Positions 13,101 to 24,210 of a stretch of 64,000 nucleotides of DNA are shown here, piece by piece. The notes under the pieces are model-generated. The model was not told the origin of the DNA. It saw only the letters and a program-made list of their open reading frames with translations, and ran no database searches. Position 1 is the first letter of the stretch; every line of letters begins with the position of its first letter. This stretch comes from Xestospongia muta (lineage: Eukaryota > Porifera > Demospongiae > Haplosclerida > Petrosiidae), in contig OY848923.1 of NCBI GenBank assembly GCA_963693285.1, positions 1,093,026 to 1,157,025 of the forward strand, read 5' to 3'. The position numbers and the translations under genes are program-made.

Positions 13101-16100
13101 CATGAAGACAGTATTGTTTTCACCAACTATTGCTTCAAACATCTTTGTCACTCTGTTCATCTTTTCCCATTGAATTGATGGAGATGGGAAAGCTTCAACT
13201 TCACATGTCAACCTCAATATTTGCATTTGTTCTAACTCCACATTCTGAGGGTGTACAACAAATTCAGGAACAACAAACAGTATTGAAGAATCAATGCCAT
13301 ATCCAGCATCATTTAGTACTACACAGTAGTATATACCACCATTAGTAGGAGCTGTGATGTTAGCAAGAACAAGATCTGGTGTTTGTGCTATTGCTGCTCC
13401 TAATACAACTATGAAGTGAAAATAAATACATTAACATGATGTATTGCATTAATTATACTCACAATTTCTATCAATGCTTTCATTGAATGATCCTCCATCA
13501 CAATCTGAACATACTATTCCACTAACATTTCTTAACCACACATATATGTTGTTAGGACCTGCATCAGTTGTACAAGTAAAGTTGACATTGTCACCTCTAC
13601 TGTGGGTTGAATTCAGAGGTGATGTAGATACTATTCCCTCAGGAGAAACTGTGGAAATTAGAAAGAAGTAAGTTTAACTTAATCAATTCTTAATACAACT
13701 GACTTACCAACGACAGTAGATGTTTTTGACGCTGATCCTGCCATATTAGTCACATTACAAGTGAAGTCACCTTTGTGTGTAGCAGCATTCACATTACTTA
13801 AACTCAAAACTGATACACTGTGAGTATCATTACTAAAACTGGTGATAGTCAGTACATTAGTGTCTGTAACAAGTACTCCTCTGTGATACCATACATGTTG
13901 ATTGTTAGGACCTCCTTCTGCTCTACATTCAAGACTAAATGTACCTCCTTGTTTAGTAAGTGTTTGATTGATTAACTGGACAGAACCCTCAGGCGATACT
14001 AAAGAATAGAATTTTGTTAACATTAAAATAATATTACATATATTCAACTCACCATATAAAGTTGCATTATTGGAGGATATTGTAATTGAGTTGCTAGTTG
14101 CTGTACACTGATAAATACCTCCATCACCAAAGATAATTGGATTAAATGGAAGAAGATAGTCATCTGCTCCAACATTTAAAGTCCTTCCATTTTCCTCATG
14201 TTTATACCACATGTATTGCGAAACTGGGAATGATTCTGCTTTGCATGTCAAGTTATTAATCATACCACTAATAGCTAAAGTTTGCACAGGATGAATTAAA
14301 AATCTTGGACTGACAAAAATATATGTAGTATCACTACCATTACCAGCAATGTTTTGTGCTATACATTGATATAGACCACCATGATTTGGTGCTCTTATAC
14401 CACGTATTGTCAATATAGAGGAAAATTCTGTAGAACTGATTGTGTAGCTATTGGTACCAGATGTGATAATGGACCCATTTAACAACCAACTAAACATGTT
14501 GTTAGGCCCGCCATCACAAGTACATGTAATATTGACTTCATCTTCATAGTTAAAAGTCATATTTTTTGGTCGGATTATTACTGAGCCTTCAGGAGAAATA
14601 GTCACTAGAGCTGCTGAACTAGTGGCATTATATTCCACACCATTTATCACATTAGATGCTACACAACGATACATGCCAAAATCATTAAAGATAACAGAAT
14701 TGATCATGAAGACAGTATTGTTTTCACCAACTATTGCTTCAAACATCTTTGTTACTCTGTTCATCTTTTCCCATTGAATTGATGGAGATGGGAAAGCTTC
14801 AACTTCACATGTCAACCTCAATATTTGCATTTGTTCTAACTCCACATTCTGAGGGTGTACAACAAATTCAGGAACAACAAACAGTATTGAAGAATCAATG
14901 CCATATCCAGCATCATTTAGTACTACACAGTAGTATATACCACCATTAGTAGGAGCTGTGATGTTAGCAAGAACAAGATCTGGTGTTTGTGCTATTGCTG
15001 CTCCTAATACAACTATGAAGTGAAAATAAATACATTAACATGATGTATTGCATTAATTATACTCACAATTTCTATCAATGCTTTCATTGAATGATCCTCC
15101 ATCACAATCTGAACATACTATTCCGCTAACATTTCTTAACCACACATATATGTTGTTAGGACCTGCATCAGTTGTACAAGTAAAGTTGACATTGTCACCT
15201 CTACTGTGGGTTGAATTCAGAGGTGATGTAGATACTATTCCCTCAGGAGAAACTGTGGAAATTAGAAAGAAGTAAGTTTAACTTAATCAATTCTTAATAC
15301 AACTGACTTACCAACGACAGTAGATGTTTTTGACGCTGATCCTGCCATATTAGTCACATTACAAGTGAAGTCACCTTTGTGTGTAGCAGCATTCACATTA
15401 CTTAAACTCAAAATAGATACACTATGAGTATCATTACTAAAACTGGTGATAGTCAGTACACTAGTGTCTGTAAGAAGTACTCCTCTGTGATACCATAAAT
15501 GTTGATTGTTAGGACCTCCTTCTGCTCTACATTCAAGACTAAATGTACCTCCTTGTTTAGTAAGTGTTTGATTGATTAACTGGACAGAACCCTCAGGCGA
15601 TACTAAAGAATAGAATTTTGTTAACATTAAAATAATATTACATATATTCAACTCACCATATAAAGTTGCATTATTGGAGGATATTGTAATTGAGTTGCTA
15701 GTTGCTGTACACTGATAAATACCAGCATCACCAAAGACAATTGGATTAAATGGAAGAAGATAATCATCTCGTCCTACATCTAAAGTCCTTCCATCTTGTT
15801 CATGTTTTTGCCACAGGTATTGTGGAACTGGGAATGATTCTGCTTCACATGTCAAATTATTAATCATACCATTAACAGATAAAGTTTGCACAGGAAGGAT
15901 TAAAAATCTTGGACTGACAAAAATATATGTAGTATCACTACCATTACCAGCAATGTTTTGTGCAATACATTGATATAGACCACCATGATCTGGTGCTGTA
16001 ATATGATTTATCATCAATATAGAGAAGAGTTCTGTAGAAATGACTGTGTAGCTCTTGATACCAGATGTGATAACAGACCCATTTAATAACCATGTAAATG

Positions 16101-19100
16101 TGTTGTTAGGTCCTCCTTGACAAGTACATGTAACATTGACTTCATCTTCATAGTTAAAAGTCATATTTTGTGATTGGATCATTACTGAGCCTTCAGGAGA
16201 AATAGTCACTAGAGCTGATGAACTAGTGGCATTATATTCCACACCATTTATCACATCAGATACTACACAACGATACATGCCAAAATCACTAAAGGTAACT
16301 GAATTGATCATGAAGACAGTACTGTTTTCACCAACTATTGCTTCAAACATCTCTGTCACTCTGTTCATCTTTTCCCATTGAATTGATGGAGATGGGAAAG
16401 CTTCAACTTCACATGTCAATCTCAATATTTGCATTCGTTCTAACTCTACATTCTGAGGGTGTACAACAAATTCAGGAACAACAAACAGTATTGAAGAATC
16501 AATGCCATATCCAGCATCATTTAGTACTACACAGTAGTATATACCACCATTAGTAGGAGCTGTGATGTTAGCAAGAACAAGATCTGGTGTTTGTGCTATT
16601 GCTGCTCCTAATACAACTATGAAGTGAAAATAAATACATTAACATGATGTATTGCATTAATTATACTCACAATTTCTATCAATGCTTTCATTGAATGATC
16701 CTCCATCACAATCTGAACATACTATCCCACTAACATTTCTTAACCACACATATATGTTGTTAGGACCTGCATCAGTTGTACAAGTAAAGTTGACATTATC
16801 ACCTCTACTGTGGGTTGTATTCATAGGTGATGTAGATACTATTCTATCAGGAGAAACTATAGAAAGTAAAAGGATGTAACTTCAATTTAATCAAGTCAGC
16901 ACAGAAGACTTACCAACAACAATAGATGTCTTTGACTCTGATCCTGCTATATTAGTAACATTGCAAGTGTAGTCACCTTTGTGTGTAGTAGCATTCACAT
17001 TATTTACACTCAAAATAGACACACTATGAGTGTCATTACTAGAACTGGTGATAGTAAGTACATTAGTGTCTGTAAGAAGTACTCCTCTGTGATACCATAC
17101 ATGTTGATTGTTAGGACCTCCTTCTGCTCTACATTCAAGACTAAATGTACCTCCTTGTTTAGTAAGTGTTTGATTGATTAACTGGACAGAACCCTCAGGT
17201 GATACTAAAGAATAAAATTTTATTAACATTAAATTAATATTATATATATATATATTGAACTCACTATATAAAGTAGCATTATCTGATCCTAGTGTACTGA
17301 TTACTTCACTTCCATTACTGGAAGTAGCCACACATTGATACACACCAGCATCACTGTAACTCACTGGCATAAAGGATAGTGTTGTTGTATTCCCACGTTC
17401 CTCATTTACAAATCCGCCATCAATTAATCTCTCCCAACTGTAAGAGGGATATGGAAAAGTCTGAGCTTCACATGTAAATTCAACATTCATATTGACAGTG
17501 GTTTTTATATCTGTTGGCTGTTGAGTGAATGTTACTGTTACAAAGAGAACTCCACTATCAACATCCCAACCAGCATAATTGAGAACAATACAGAAGTAAG
17601 TTCCACCATGAAGTGTAGCATTAGCATTAGTAATTGTTAGTAGCTGACCTTCAGATACAAAAGTTATATTGTTTAATGGACCTGTGCACAGAATGTTTAA
17701 AAAATTTAGGAACATCCGAACTTACTCATTAAGAATTGGTTTACATCTTGCGGAGAGCCAAAACAGTCAGGACAAACATCGGCTGATGTATTTAAAAACC
17801 ACAAGTAGATATTGTCAGGTCCTCCTTGTGCAGTGCAAGTGAAATTGGTTTCACTTCCATGGTCAATTATTTGTAAGGATGGCAAAACTCTAACAGAATC
17901 CTCAGGAGATACTAATGAAAGAATGAACATATGTGCAGTATAACTTAAATCTTGATATATCTAGTAGTACTAACCATGTAATGTAGATGTGTTTGAAATA
18001 AGAGTTATATCAAGTACAGCAGTTCTAACAACACATCGATAATTACCAAAATCGTTATAACCAACTGATGAGAACACTAAAGTATTGTTAGTTTCTCCAG
18101 GTATTTCTTGAAAATATCCTGAAGAATTCATTTTCTCCCATTGGAAAGTTGGGTCAGGGAAAGATTCTGCTCCACATGTGAGAGTAACTGGATCAAGATT
18201 TTTAGCAAATATATTTTCATCAGGTTGTTCAATAAAATAAGGTCTAATGTACACTATAACACAGGTCACTCCAAAACCAGCAACATTGATGACCAGACAA
18301 GTATAAGAACCTCCATGTGATGCATTGACATTTGTAAGTTTGAGTGCTTGTTCTCTCCCAATAATTAATGATGTATCATTCAAGAGCTCTAAAAATATCA
18401 GAAGTCATTGCAGACAATATTTATGAAAAAATGATTAAATTTAGTAATTCACCATTGACTTCAGCTGGTTGTCCACCTTGCCAGCATGCCTCTTCTTGAC
18501 CTCGTTTGAGCCAGATAAACTGGTTATTGGAACCAGCTGGTGTTTGACACATTAAAGTATGATCATCTCCTCTATTAAATGTAATATTATTTGCTGGAGT
18601 GACTGTTACTAGATCTTTGGGTGAAACTGAGAAAGCAAAGAGAAGTTAGTTCATATTTTAGTAACCTAATACTAACCATCGAGTCTTGTTGTTGCCATAT
18701 CATCTCCTGCACTATTATTAACAATACATTTGTAAATTCCTTGCTCTCCTCCAACAATATTGTTGATTGTTAAAATAGATAAATGGTTGCCTTCATCTCT
18801 GATGTCATATTTACTGTCACTGGAAAATATCTCAGTGTCATTTTTAAACCATCGAAATTGATTGTTAGGTCCTCCATTAGCTGAACAATTAAACATAGGA
18901 CTTTCTCCCTTTTCAGTAGTGGCATTCTGTGGCTGAATATCAACTGATGGAAATGGTGACACTACAACAGATTAGATAAAATATGATGAATGTGAATAAA
19001 AAACAATATCTAATCTAAACTGACCATGTAGAACAGATTCTCTTGATGTTATTGTCACACTTAAGATATCTGTTGTAGCTTCACATCGATATGTCCCAAA

Positions 19101-22100
19101 ATCACTAAAATCAACAGAGGGAAACATCAAAGTAGTGGTGTTCTCTCCTTCTAATTTCACAAAACTACCAGACATCAATTTAAACCATTCATATTTAGAA
19201 GGTTCAGGAAAAGACTCTGCCACACAATTGAGATTGACAGAAGTAGAAACTTGTGCAAAGACATTTTCTGTTGGCTCTATTATAAAATAAGGTCTGATAT
19301 ACACTATAGTACTGGCCACTCCAAAACCAGCATTATTGATGACCAGACAAGTATAAGAATCTCCATGTGAAACATTCACATTGGTAAGAATAAGTGTTTG
19401 GTCTTGGCTAACAATTAATGATGTATCATTTAAAAGCTCTAAAGTTAAAAATAGATTTTACATGAAGCAAAGGTGATATTTACCATCAACACTGGTAGGC
19501 TGTCTGATTACTTTGTCTCCTTGTCTTACCCAAGTGAATACGTTATTAGGTCCAGCTGTAGTATTACATGTCAGAGTAATATCATCTCCTCTATTGAGTG
19601 TCACATTTGGTGCCATTGAAATAGTAACATAGTCTTCAGGTGAAACTAAAAAGAGACAGAGACAGAGATGAGATAGTAATTGTTATAAATTTTGAGGTGA
19701 AACTAAAATTAGAGACAGAGACAGTATCAGAGAAATAATAAGAATAATAGCTTAGTGACTAAACTGATATCACTTAAAATAAATTGTGTCATTTCATCAA
19801 CCAAGTCTTGATTACCATCATCAAAGAATGTATACCAACTGCCAAAAACAGTGTAATTTAATGCTTAAAGTCAACTAACAAGGGAAGTAGTAATAATTAA
19901 AGTTATGAACATGAATGGATAATAATTAAACAAAGCATTTGTGGCAGACTAGTAGTCTGGCATACTAACTAGCTCTAATTCATCACATGGATGACCGTAT
20001 TGATATATATTCTGTGTACTCATTGGAGAAGGTTCATGTTTCAGTTAACTATAATCATGTATTCACTATCAGTACATTTTTTAAATATCTTTAAAACTTA
20101 CCAGCAAGTTCTGCTGTAGCTTGAGCTGTTCCTGCAATGTTAGTAACAACACAAGTATAGCTGCCATACTCTTCTCCAGAAACAATATTAATTTTTAAAA
20201 TTGACAAGTCTTCAGTTTCATTTATAATAGTGAAGGGACTACGAGTAATAATTTCTGTGTCTCCTTTGAACCATTTGAATGTACTATGTCCACCATTTGT
20301 AGAACAATTAAACATCACTATATCACCACTCTTAGCTATATCATTTGGTGGGTTAATACTAGGTGGAGCTGTAAAAATTACATCTATAAACATGTACATA
20401 TGACACTGTAACTGTACCTGCAATTCTGGCTTCATTAGATATAGCACTGTTTTTTATTCCTTCAATAAGTGTTGAGGCCACACAGCGATACCGACCATAA
20501 CCTTCTGATCCAATTGAACTGAGCTCCAAAGTTGAGGTATTTCCATTAGGAGAAACATCCTCAAATTGTGATGTCATTTCATTGAACTTCTCCCATTGAT
20601 AAGTAGGACTTGGAAAGGACTGTGCCACACATGTTAAATTGAAGCTTTCAGCATTTTTTACAATACCACTCTGAGGGTGTTCTATGATCAGTGGTGTCAT
20701 GTAAAGGGTAACAAACTCTACATCAAAACCAGCATCATTAGCAACTAGACAACCATAGACACCAGCAACACTAATGTTAACTGAAGCAATGTTCACAGAG
20801 ATGTCTTTTGAAACTACAGCACTTGATGTCCCATTGAATAGAGCTGTTAATGAGAAACAAATGTGTATAGCAACCTGCTCTGTGTTATAACAAATAAATA
20901 CATACATTCTATGTCCTGTGAAGTTAGTTCTTGTGAACAATCATTGCAAAGTGCTGTAGTACCATTATGGACCCACACAAATTGGTTTCCTGGACCTCCC
21001 AGAGCACTACAACTAAAGTCTGCAGAACTATCTGGTGCAGCAATGATGAAACCAGGAGTAGCTGTACCATCAGGAGACACTATAAAAGAAAATATGGAAA
21101 TATGTAATGATGAATTAAAAAACTTACATATGATTGTAAAGTTGTGATAAATGGTTTGAATAGCACTTGTTGCAACAGATTGATAGCTACCCTCTTGTCC
21201 AAATTGGAAGGAGACAAACATGTGAGTAAGTGAATTGGAAGATGTTGTTGCAACTGTTTGAGGACTTGATCTTAAGTCAAGCAAATCCATAGTTGGTGCT
21301 GGAAATCCTTCTGCTTCACATGTGACATTGAATGTACTGCCATTAGTTTGTAGGACTTTTGTACCAGTAGTAGCATCAGTAAAATAAGGAAAAATTCGAA
21401 GAGTCATTGAATTTTCTGTAATAGCTCTTTTAATGCCATCAAAACGACATATATATTCTCCACCAACACTGGCATCAACATTGGTTAATACATGTATCAA
21501 CATGGTGCCATCTGTAACAATACCAGAACTTGCAATAACACTTGGTGTTGGACTCAGCAACAAAAGTGACCCAGAGTCGTCTGGAGCAGGACCACCAACA
21601 CAATATAATGTTACATTGCTACCACGTGATGCTGGATTTGTGATAATATTGAAAGCTGGGATAATTTCAAGATTTACAACATCATCAGTATGGTTTTTAG
21701 CTAAATGGCTATCGAAACGACAAATATAATCACCACTATCTCTCTTAGTAACATTATATAGCACATGTATTAATGAAAACTGAGATGATACAACTTCAGT
21801 TGTAGTTGATAGTATAGATAGATCTTGTGGTAATCGTTTCAACCAGGCTATAGAACCTGTGTCTCCTGAAGCAGGTGTACCAGTACAATTTAGTGTAACA
21901 ATACTACCATATTCCGCTGGATTTGGTGAAATAATACCATCAGCAGTTTGACTCCATATAACTATAGGAGGAGAAAATATTAGCATTAAAAATACATCTA
22001 TTACAATCATGGAATCAAAGCATTTTATATTGTTGTCAGTAGATATAAACTCACTGTCTATAAACGTGTTGAACAACAATATAAAAAATAATACAACCAT

Positions 22101-22109
22101 TTTCAACAT
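1..22109 (-). CDS. Giant Ig-repeat adhesion GPCR-like receptor (3' end outside window)
   Basis: A single multi-exon minus-strand gene, complete at the 5' end and cut by the left edge. Order from the N-terminus: signal peptide, 14 Ig-like domains, nine repeats of a five-Ig module (45 domains), two Ig-like domains, one EGF-like domain, one Ig domain, a short SEA-like stretch, an HRM domain and the start of a GAIN domain. I count about 62 Ig-like domains, most with the canonical Cys, Trp and D-x-G/A-x-Y-x-C pattern and many N-glycosylation sequons. Nearly every intron is phase 1, the usual setting for shuffled extracellular modules. HRM plus GAIN is the signature of adhesion GPCRs, so an autoproteolysis (GPS) motif and seven membrane helices are expected beyond position 1. 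The start is the ATG at 22109; GTG codons further upstream in frame are not used. The likely role is cell-surface recognition or adhesion coupled to a G protein. The ligand is unknown. Confidence 0.8.
1207..2393 (-). other. Two Ig-like domains, EGF-like domain and final Ig domain of the receptor
   Basis: Exon 2098-2393 encodes an Ig-fold domain (starts VPPSVLPVSNN) in which both disulphide cysteines are replaced: ITIAFTV at the first site and YKMSVEN at the second. Exon about 1712-2050 encodes a normal Ig domain (VKFNCTADG, SYSCRADNE). Exon 1543-1662 (120 nt) is a complete EGF-like domain with six Cys in the order C-x4-C-x5-C-x8-C-x-C-x8-C, including CNSLSNGYLCKC and FNGFSGINC. A further exon, about 1207-1493, encodes the last Ig domain (VNLTCKATG, FYHCEARN). 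All joins are phase 1. Confidence 0.8.
2477..16856 (-). repeat. Nine tandem 1604-bp coding units, five Ig domains each
   Basis: In transcription order the units are 16856-15312, 15252-13708, 13648-12104, 12044-10500, 10440-8896, 8836-7289 (period 1607), 7229-5685, 5625-4081 and 4021-2477. Each unit has three exons, all phase 1 at both ends. Exon A1 is 186 nt and codes for the first half of Ig-A. The second exon, 948 or 951 nt, completes Ig-A and encodes Ig-B, Ig-C and Ig-D. Exon E, 291 nt, codes for Ig-E. Introns are about 66, 54 and 59 nt. The coding content is 1425 nt (475 aa), so the array supplies about 4275 residues. The three units between 10500 and 15252 are nearly identical at the DNA level, introns included; I saw only scattered single-base differences, such as 12007 versus 13611. 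The other units differ by perhaps 5-10 percent. No frameshift or stop breaks any copy. Confidence 0.9.
17210..21961 (-). other. N-terminal block of about 14 Ig domains in the receptor
   Basis: Exons here encode Ig domains 1-14. The exon at 21128-21961 (834 nt) holds three complete Ig domains. After it the domains follow a repeating logic. A 'GGPxN' type domain is split by an intron in its middle (for example 20940-21080 with 20700-20845; 19490-19650 with 19300-19440; 18460-18630 with 18240-18390; 17706-17910 with 17530-17690). It is followed by a 'SFPxPxxxW' type domain in the same exon, then usually by an unsplit 'VSPExxV' type domain (for example 18672-18962). Ig3 (about 21130-21390) has the first Cys (FNVTCEAEG) but YQSVATS where the second Cys should be. 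The intron at 19647-20099, about 450 bp, is the longest in the gene. The triplet pattern looks like the ancestor of the amplified five-Ig unit downstream. Confidence 0.75.
22055..22109 (-). other. Signal-peptide exon of the Ig receptor
   Basis: This 55-nt exon encodes MLKMVVLFFILLFNTFID, a short positive start followed by a hydrophobic core, i.e. a cleavable signal peptide. The donor is A|GTGAGT (phase 1). The next exon starts at 21961 after the acceptor CCTATAG and continues with the first Ig domain (IIWSQTADG). Confidence 0.8.
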
Positions 22110-23030
22110 CACTAGCACTCTCTAGAGTAGATTTATGACAAGAATAATTACAAAACCAAATATATATCTTGTTATCAGTAGGTGTGACAACTTGAAAATA
22201 AGGAAACTGTAATTTGTAAAAGTAATTTTGTTTTCCTTCCTCCCCACTTATAATGTTATTTCATCAGTGTAAACAGAAGACTGAAATGTGCCAAGAGAAG
22301 AGACTCGTGGCCTTGTTATTGGTGTATATTGTGATACAATATATATTATTTTAATGGATTGATACAAACTTGCTTCTGAGTCATTTGTTATTATACTCTC
22401 TATAGTGCATAAAAATGATCCATTCACTCACAATATTACTATCATTATCTAGTCTTAAGAGAATAGATGATTACAATATTACATCATCATTGTGTAAGTA
22501 TGACATTATGGAAGGAAACAAAATTGATTAGTTGGTTTGTGAACTGTTTACACAATTGGAACTACCAAAGCTTAAGAGCACAAGGAAATTGTAATTCAAT
22601 TTACTTATTGACTGACAACATATCTATGTGAAGATTGAAACCTGAAATATGTTACAATTAATTGAAGGAAAAATGTATTATAGGGCTGATCATGCACTAT
22701 ACAACAATACAAACATAAGCCACTATAAATATTAGTAGTCAACAAAAGCTTGATAGCTGTATTTTGTAACTAATATCCATCATGAAATATAATGCAACAT
22801 CATCATACCATTCTCTGGAGATGAGACTGGTTATGTACAGGTACAATACACACCTATATCCTATAATATATCTGTCATGCATGAAAAATCCTTTTGTGCT
22901 GGTGTAACTGACAAAATAAAATAGTACGGGAAAACTATAGTTTGTATAGTTGTTTATATACAATGGCAACATTATATATAAATTCCAAGTAAATGTAACC
23001 AATCATTTTAGCTTATATTAGGAAATAGTA
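22110..23030. other. Intergenic region upstream of the Ig receptor
   Basis: AT-rich DNA with no convincing exon on either strand. It presumably contains the receptor promoter, but I see no recognisable element. The minus-strand reading at 22739-23002 lacks splice context and looks like chance. Confidence 0.5.
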
Positions 23031-23035
23031 TTTAT

Positions 23036-23246
23036 TCAATACAGGAAGTGAATACTTCAATTAGGGTATTTGCGGTATAGTGTTAATTTCTCATTGAAGT
23101 ATGCACTTCCTGTCCTCTACAGGAAGTAGCTATTTATTCAATACAGGAAGTGCATACTTCAATTAGGGTATTTGCGGTATAGTATTAATTTCTCATTGAA
23201 GTATGCACTTCCTGTCCTCTACAAATACTCACTTCCTGCAATATTA
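23036..23246. repeat. Duplicated palindromic element (MITE-like)
   Basis: Two adjacent copies of a palindromic block occur at about 23036-23110 and 23146-23220. Each begins ACAGGAAGTGxATACTTCAA and ends with the reverse complement, TTGAAGTATGCACTTCCTGT, around a centre containing TATTTGCGGTATAGT. The copies are about 110 bp apart and are joined by CCTCTACAGGAAGTAGC. A third partial end (CACTTCCTGC) lies near 23230. Terminal inverted repeats of about 20 bp and a short AT-rich core suggest a miniature non-autonomous transposon that was duplicated in tandem or inserted into itself. Confidence 0.7.
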
Positions 23247-23559
23247 AATTTATAGTTGGAATTTATAATCATCTTATATAATTGAAGTAATAACAACAAT
23301 AATAAAATGATCTACATGTATTTAGAAACTACTCGACTATTCTAAATATAACTCTTATCTAAATATACATTCTTTTTATGTTCTAAGAGTGATACAGAAA
23401 GGAAGAATTGTATTTAGAAAGAGGAGAAGACATAGGATATGCATCTCGTCTGTCAGTAAAGAGATTGTCATACTGTTTATAAGATGTAACATTTAATCTT
23501 TCTATAAAAAGAAAAATAAATTATAAACTAGTGTATACAGCAATCTGTTTACTTGCTTG

Positions 23560-23710
23560 CCCATTCATCCATTTGTCTGATGTTTATCCATCCATCTATT
23601 CATCCATTCATTCATCTATCCATCTAATTTTATTATAACCCATCTGTCTATTTATCCATTTATCCATGCATCTATCCATCCATCAGCCAATCTATTCATC
23701 CATTTATTAC
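23560..23710. repeat. Degenerate (ATCC)n / (ATCT)n simple repeat
   Basis: About 150 bp of imperfect tetranucleotide repeat (CATCCATCTATCCATC and similar). Shorter runs of the same type occur at 31350-31410 and 38670-38740, so it is a common local low-complexity motif. Confidence 0.8.
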
Positions 23711-23824
23711 CTCTTCCCTCCAAAAAGTAACTGACATGTCCACCCCAACTTTTTAAATCTGCTCTCTGACAATTCTGGAACAATACTAAATGATAAGCTT
23801 AAGTCATTCTGCTGTTAACATACC

Positions 23825-24102
23825 TCCATAATACGTTCACGATTCTTCATATCTAACTGCCAAGCAGGAACATATCGTTTAGGAATCATAGGATGATGAG
23901 ATGAAAACCGATCAGGTCCAGGATCAGGACATACATGAGTTAGCTTCATGGTGACCATTGTCTCAGACGACTTTGTACTTTTCTCAGTTCTCTGGCTTGA
24001 TGAACTGGGAAGGTGAGACTTCTTTGTTGTATCAGATCTTGAAGAGGTTTCAGTTGATGTTGCATGAGACAGTTGAGACTTAGCAGCTAGAGTCTCCTCC
24101 AT
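23825..24102 (-). CDS. First exon of an unidentified small gene, divergent from the dioxygenase
   Basis: An open reading frame starts at ATG 24102 (MEETLAAKSQLSHATS), is rich in Ser/Thr/Lys for about 50 residues, then has a more ordered tail (RYVPAWQLDMKNRERIME) that meets a good donor, GAG|GTATGT, at 23824. A plausible last exon lies at 23393-23505 after the acceptor TTTTTATAG: KQYDNLFTDRRDAYPMS, ending SSFLYHS and a stop. The phase of the simple join does not match (donor phase 0, acceptor frame phase 1), so an intermediate exon or a different splice site is needed. It starts 108 bp from the dioxygenase ATG in the opposite direction, suggesting a shared bidirectional promoter. I do not recognise the family. 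Confidence 0.4.
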
Positions 24103-24210
24103 TATCCAGCAAGGTGTAAGAAATCAGCTCCACCCTTGAGAGTGGTTGTTAATTACTAGTTATTAACACTATAAAAAAGGCGTGGCTGCTTACTGAGCAA
24201 TTTAGCAACT

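Noticed and set aside
2477..16856. Dscam-like mutually exclusive exon choice
   Set aside because: Every exon is phase 1-1, so skipping is possible, but there are no docking/selector sequences and exons form multi-domain units; nothing in the DNA supports exclusivity.
3503..16879. Repeated plus-strand readings of 65 and 71 aa (starting MLQTSLSLCSS and MLSLNDPPSQS)
   Set aside because: They are antisense shadows of the Ig exons, repeat with the 1604-bp period, and lack their own splice signals or known motifs.
1..22109. Hemicentin or titin-like identity for the Ig gene
   Set aside because: Hemicentin would need a VWA start and fibulin-type end; titin-like proteins are cytosolic. The signal peptide and the HRM and GAIN sequences point to an adhesion GPCR.
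22739..23002. An 87-aa minus-strand reading as a gene
   Set aside because: Tyr/Ile-rich composition as expected from AT-rich chance sequence, no ATG context, no splice partners and no recognisable domain.
23036..23246. CRISPR-like array of palindromic repeats
   Set aside because: Only two repeats, they include the whole palindrome and core, and the genome is eukaryotic; a MITE duplication explains it.
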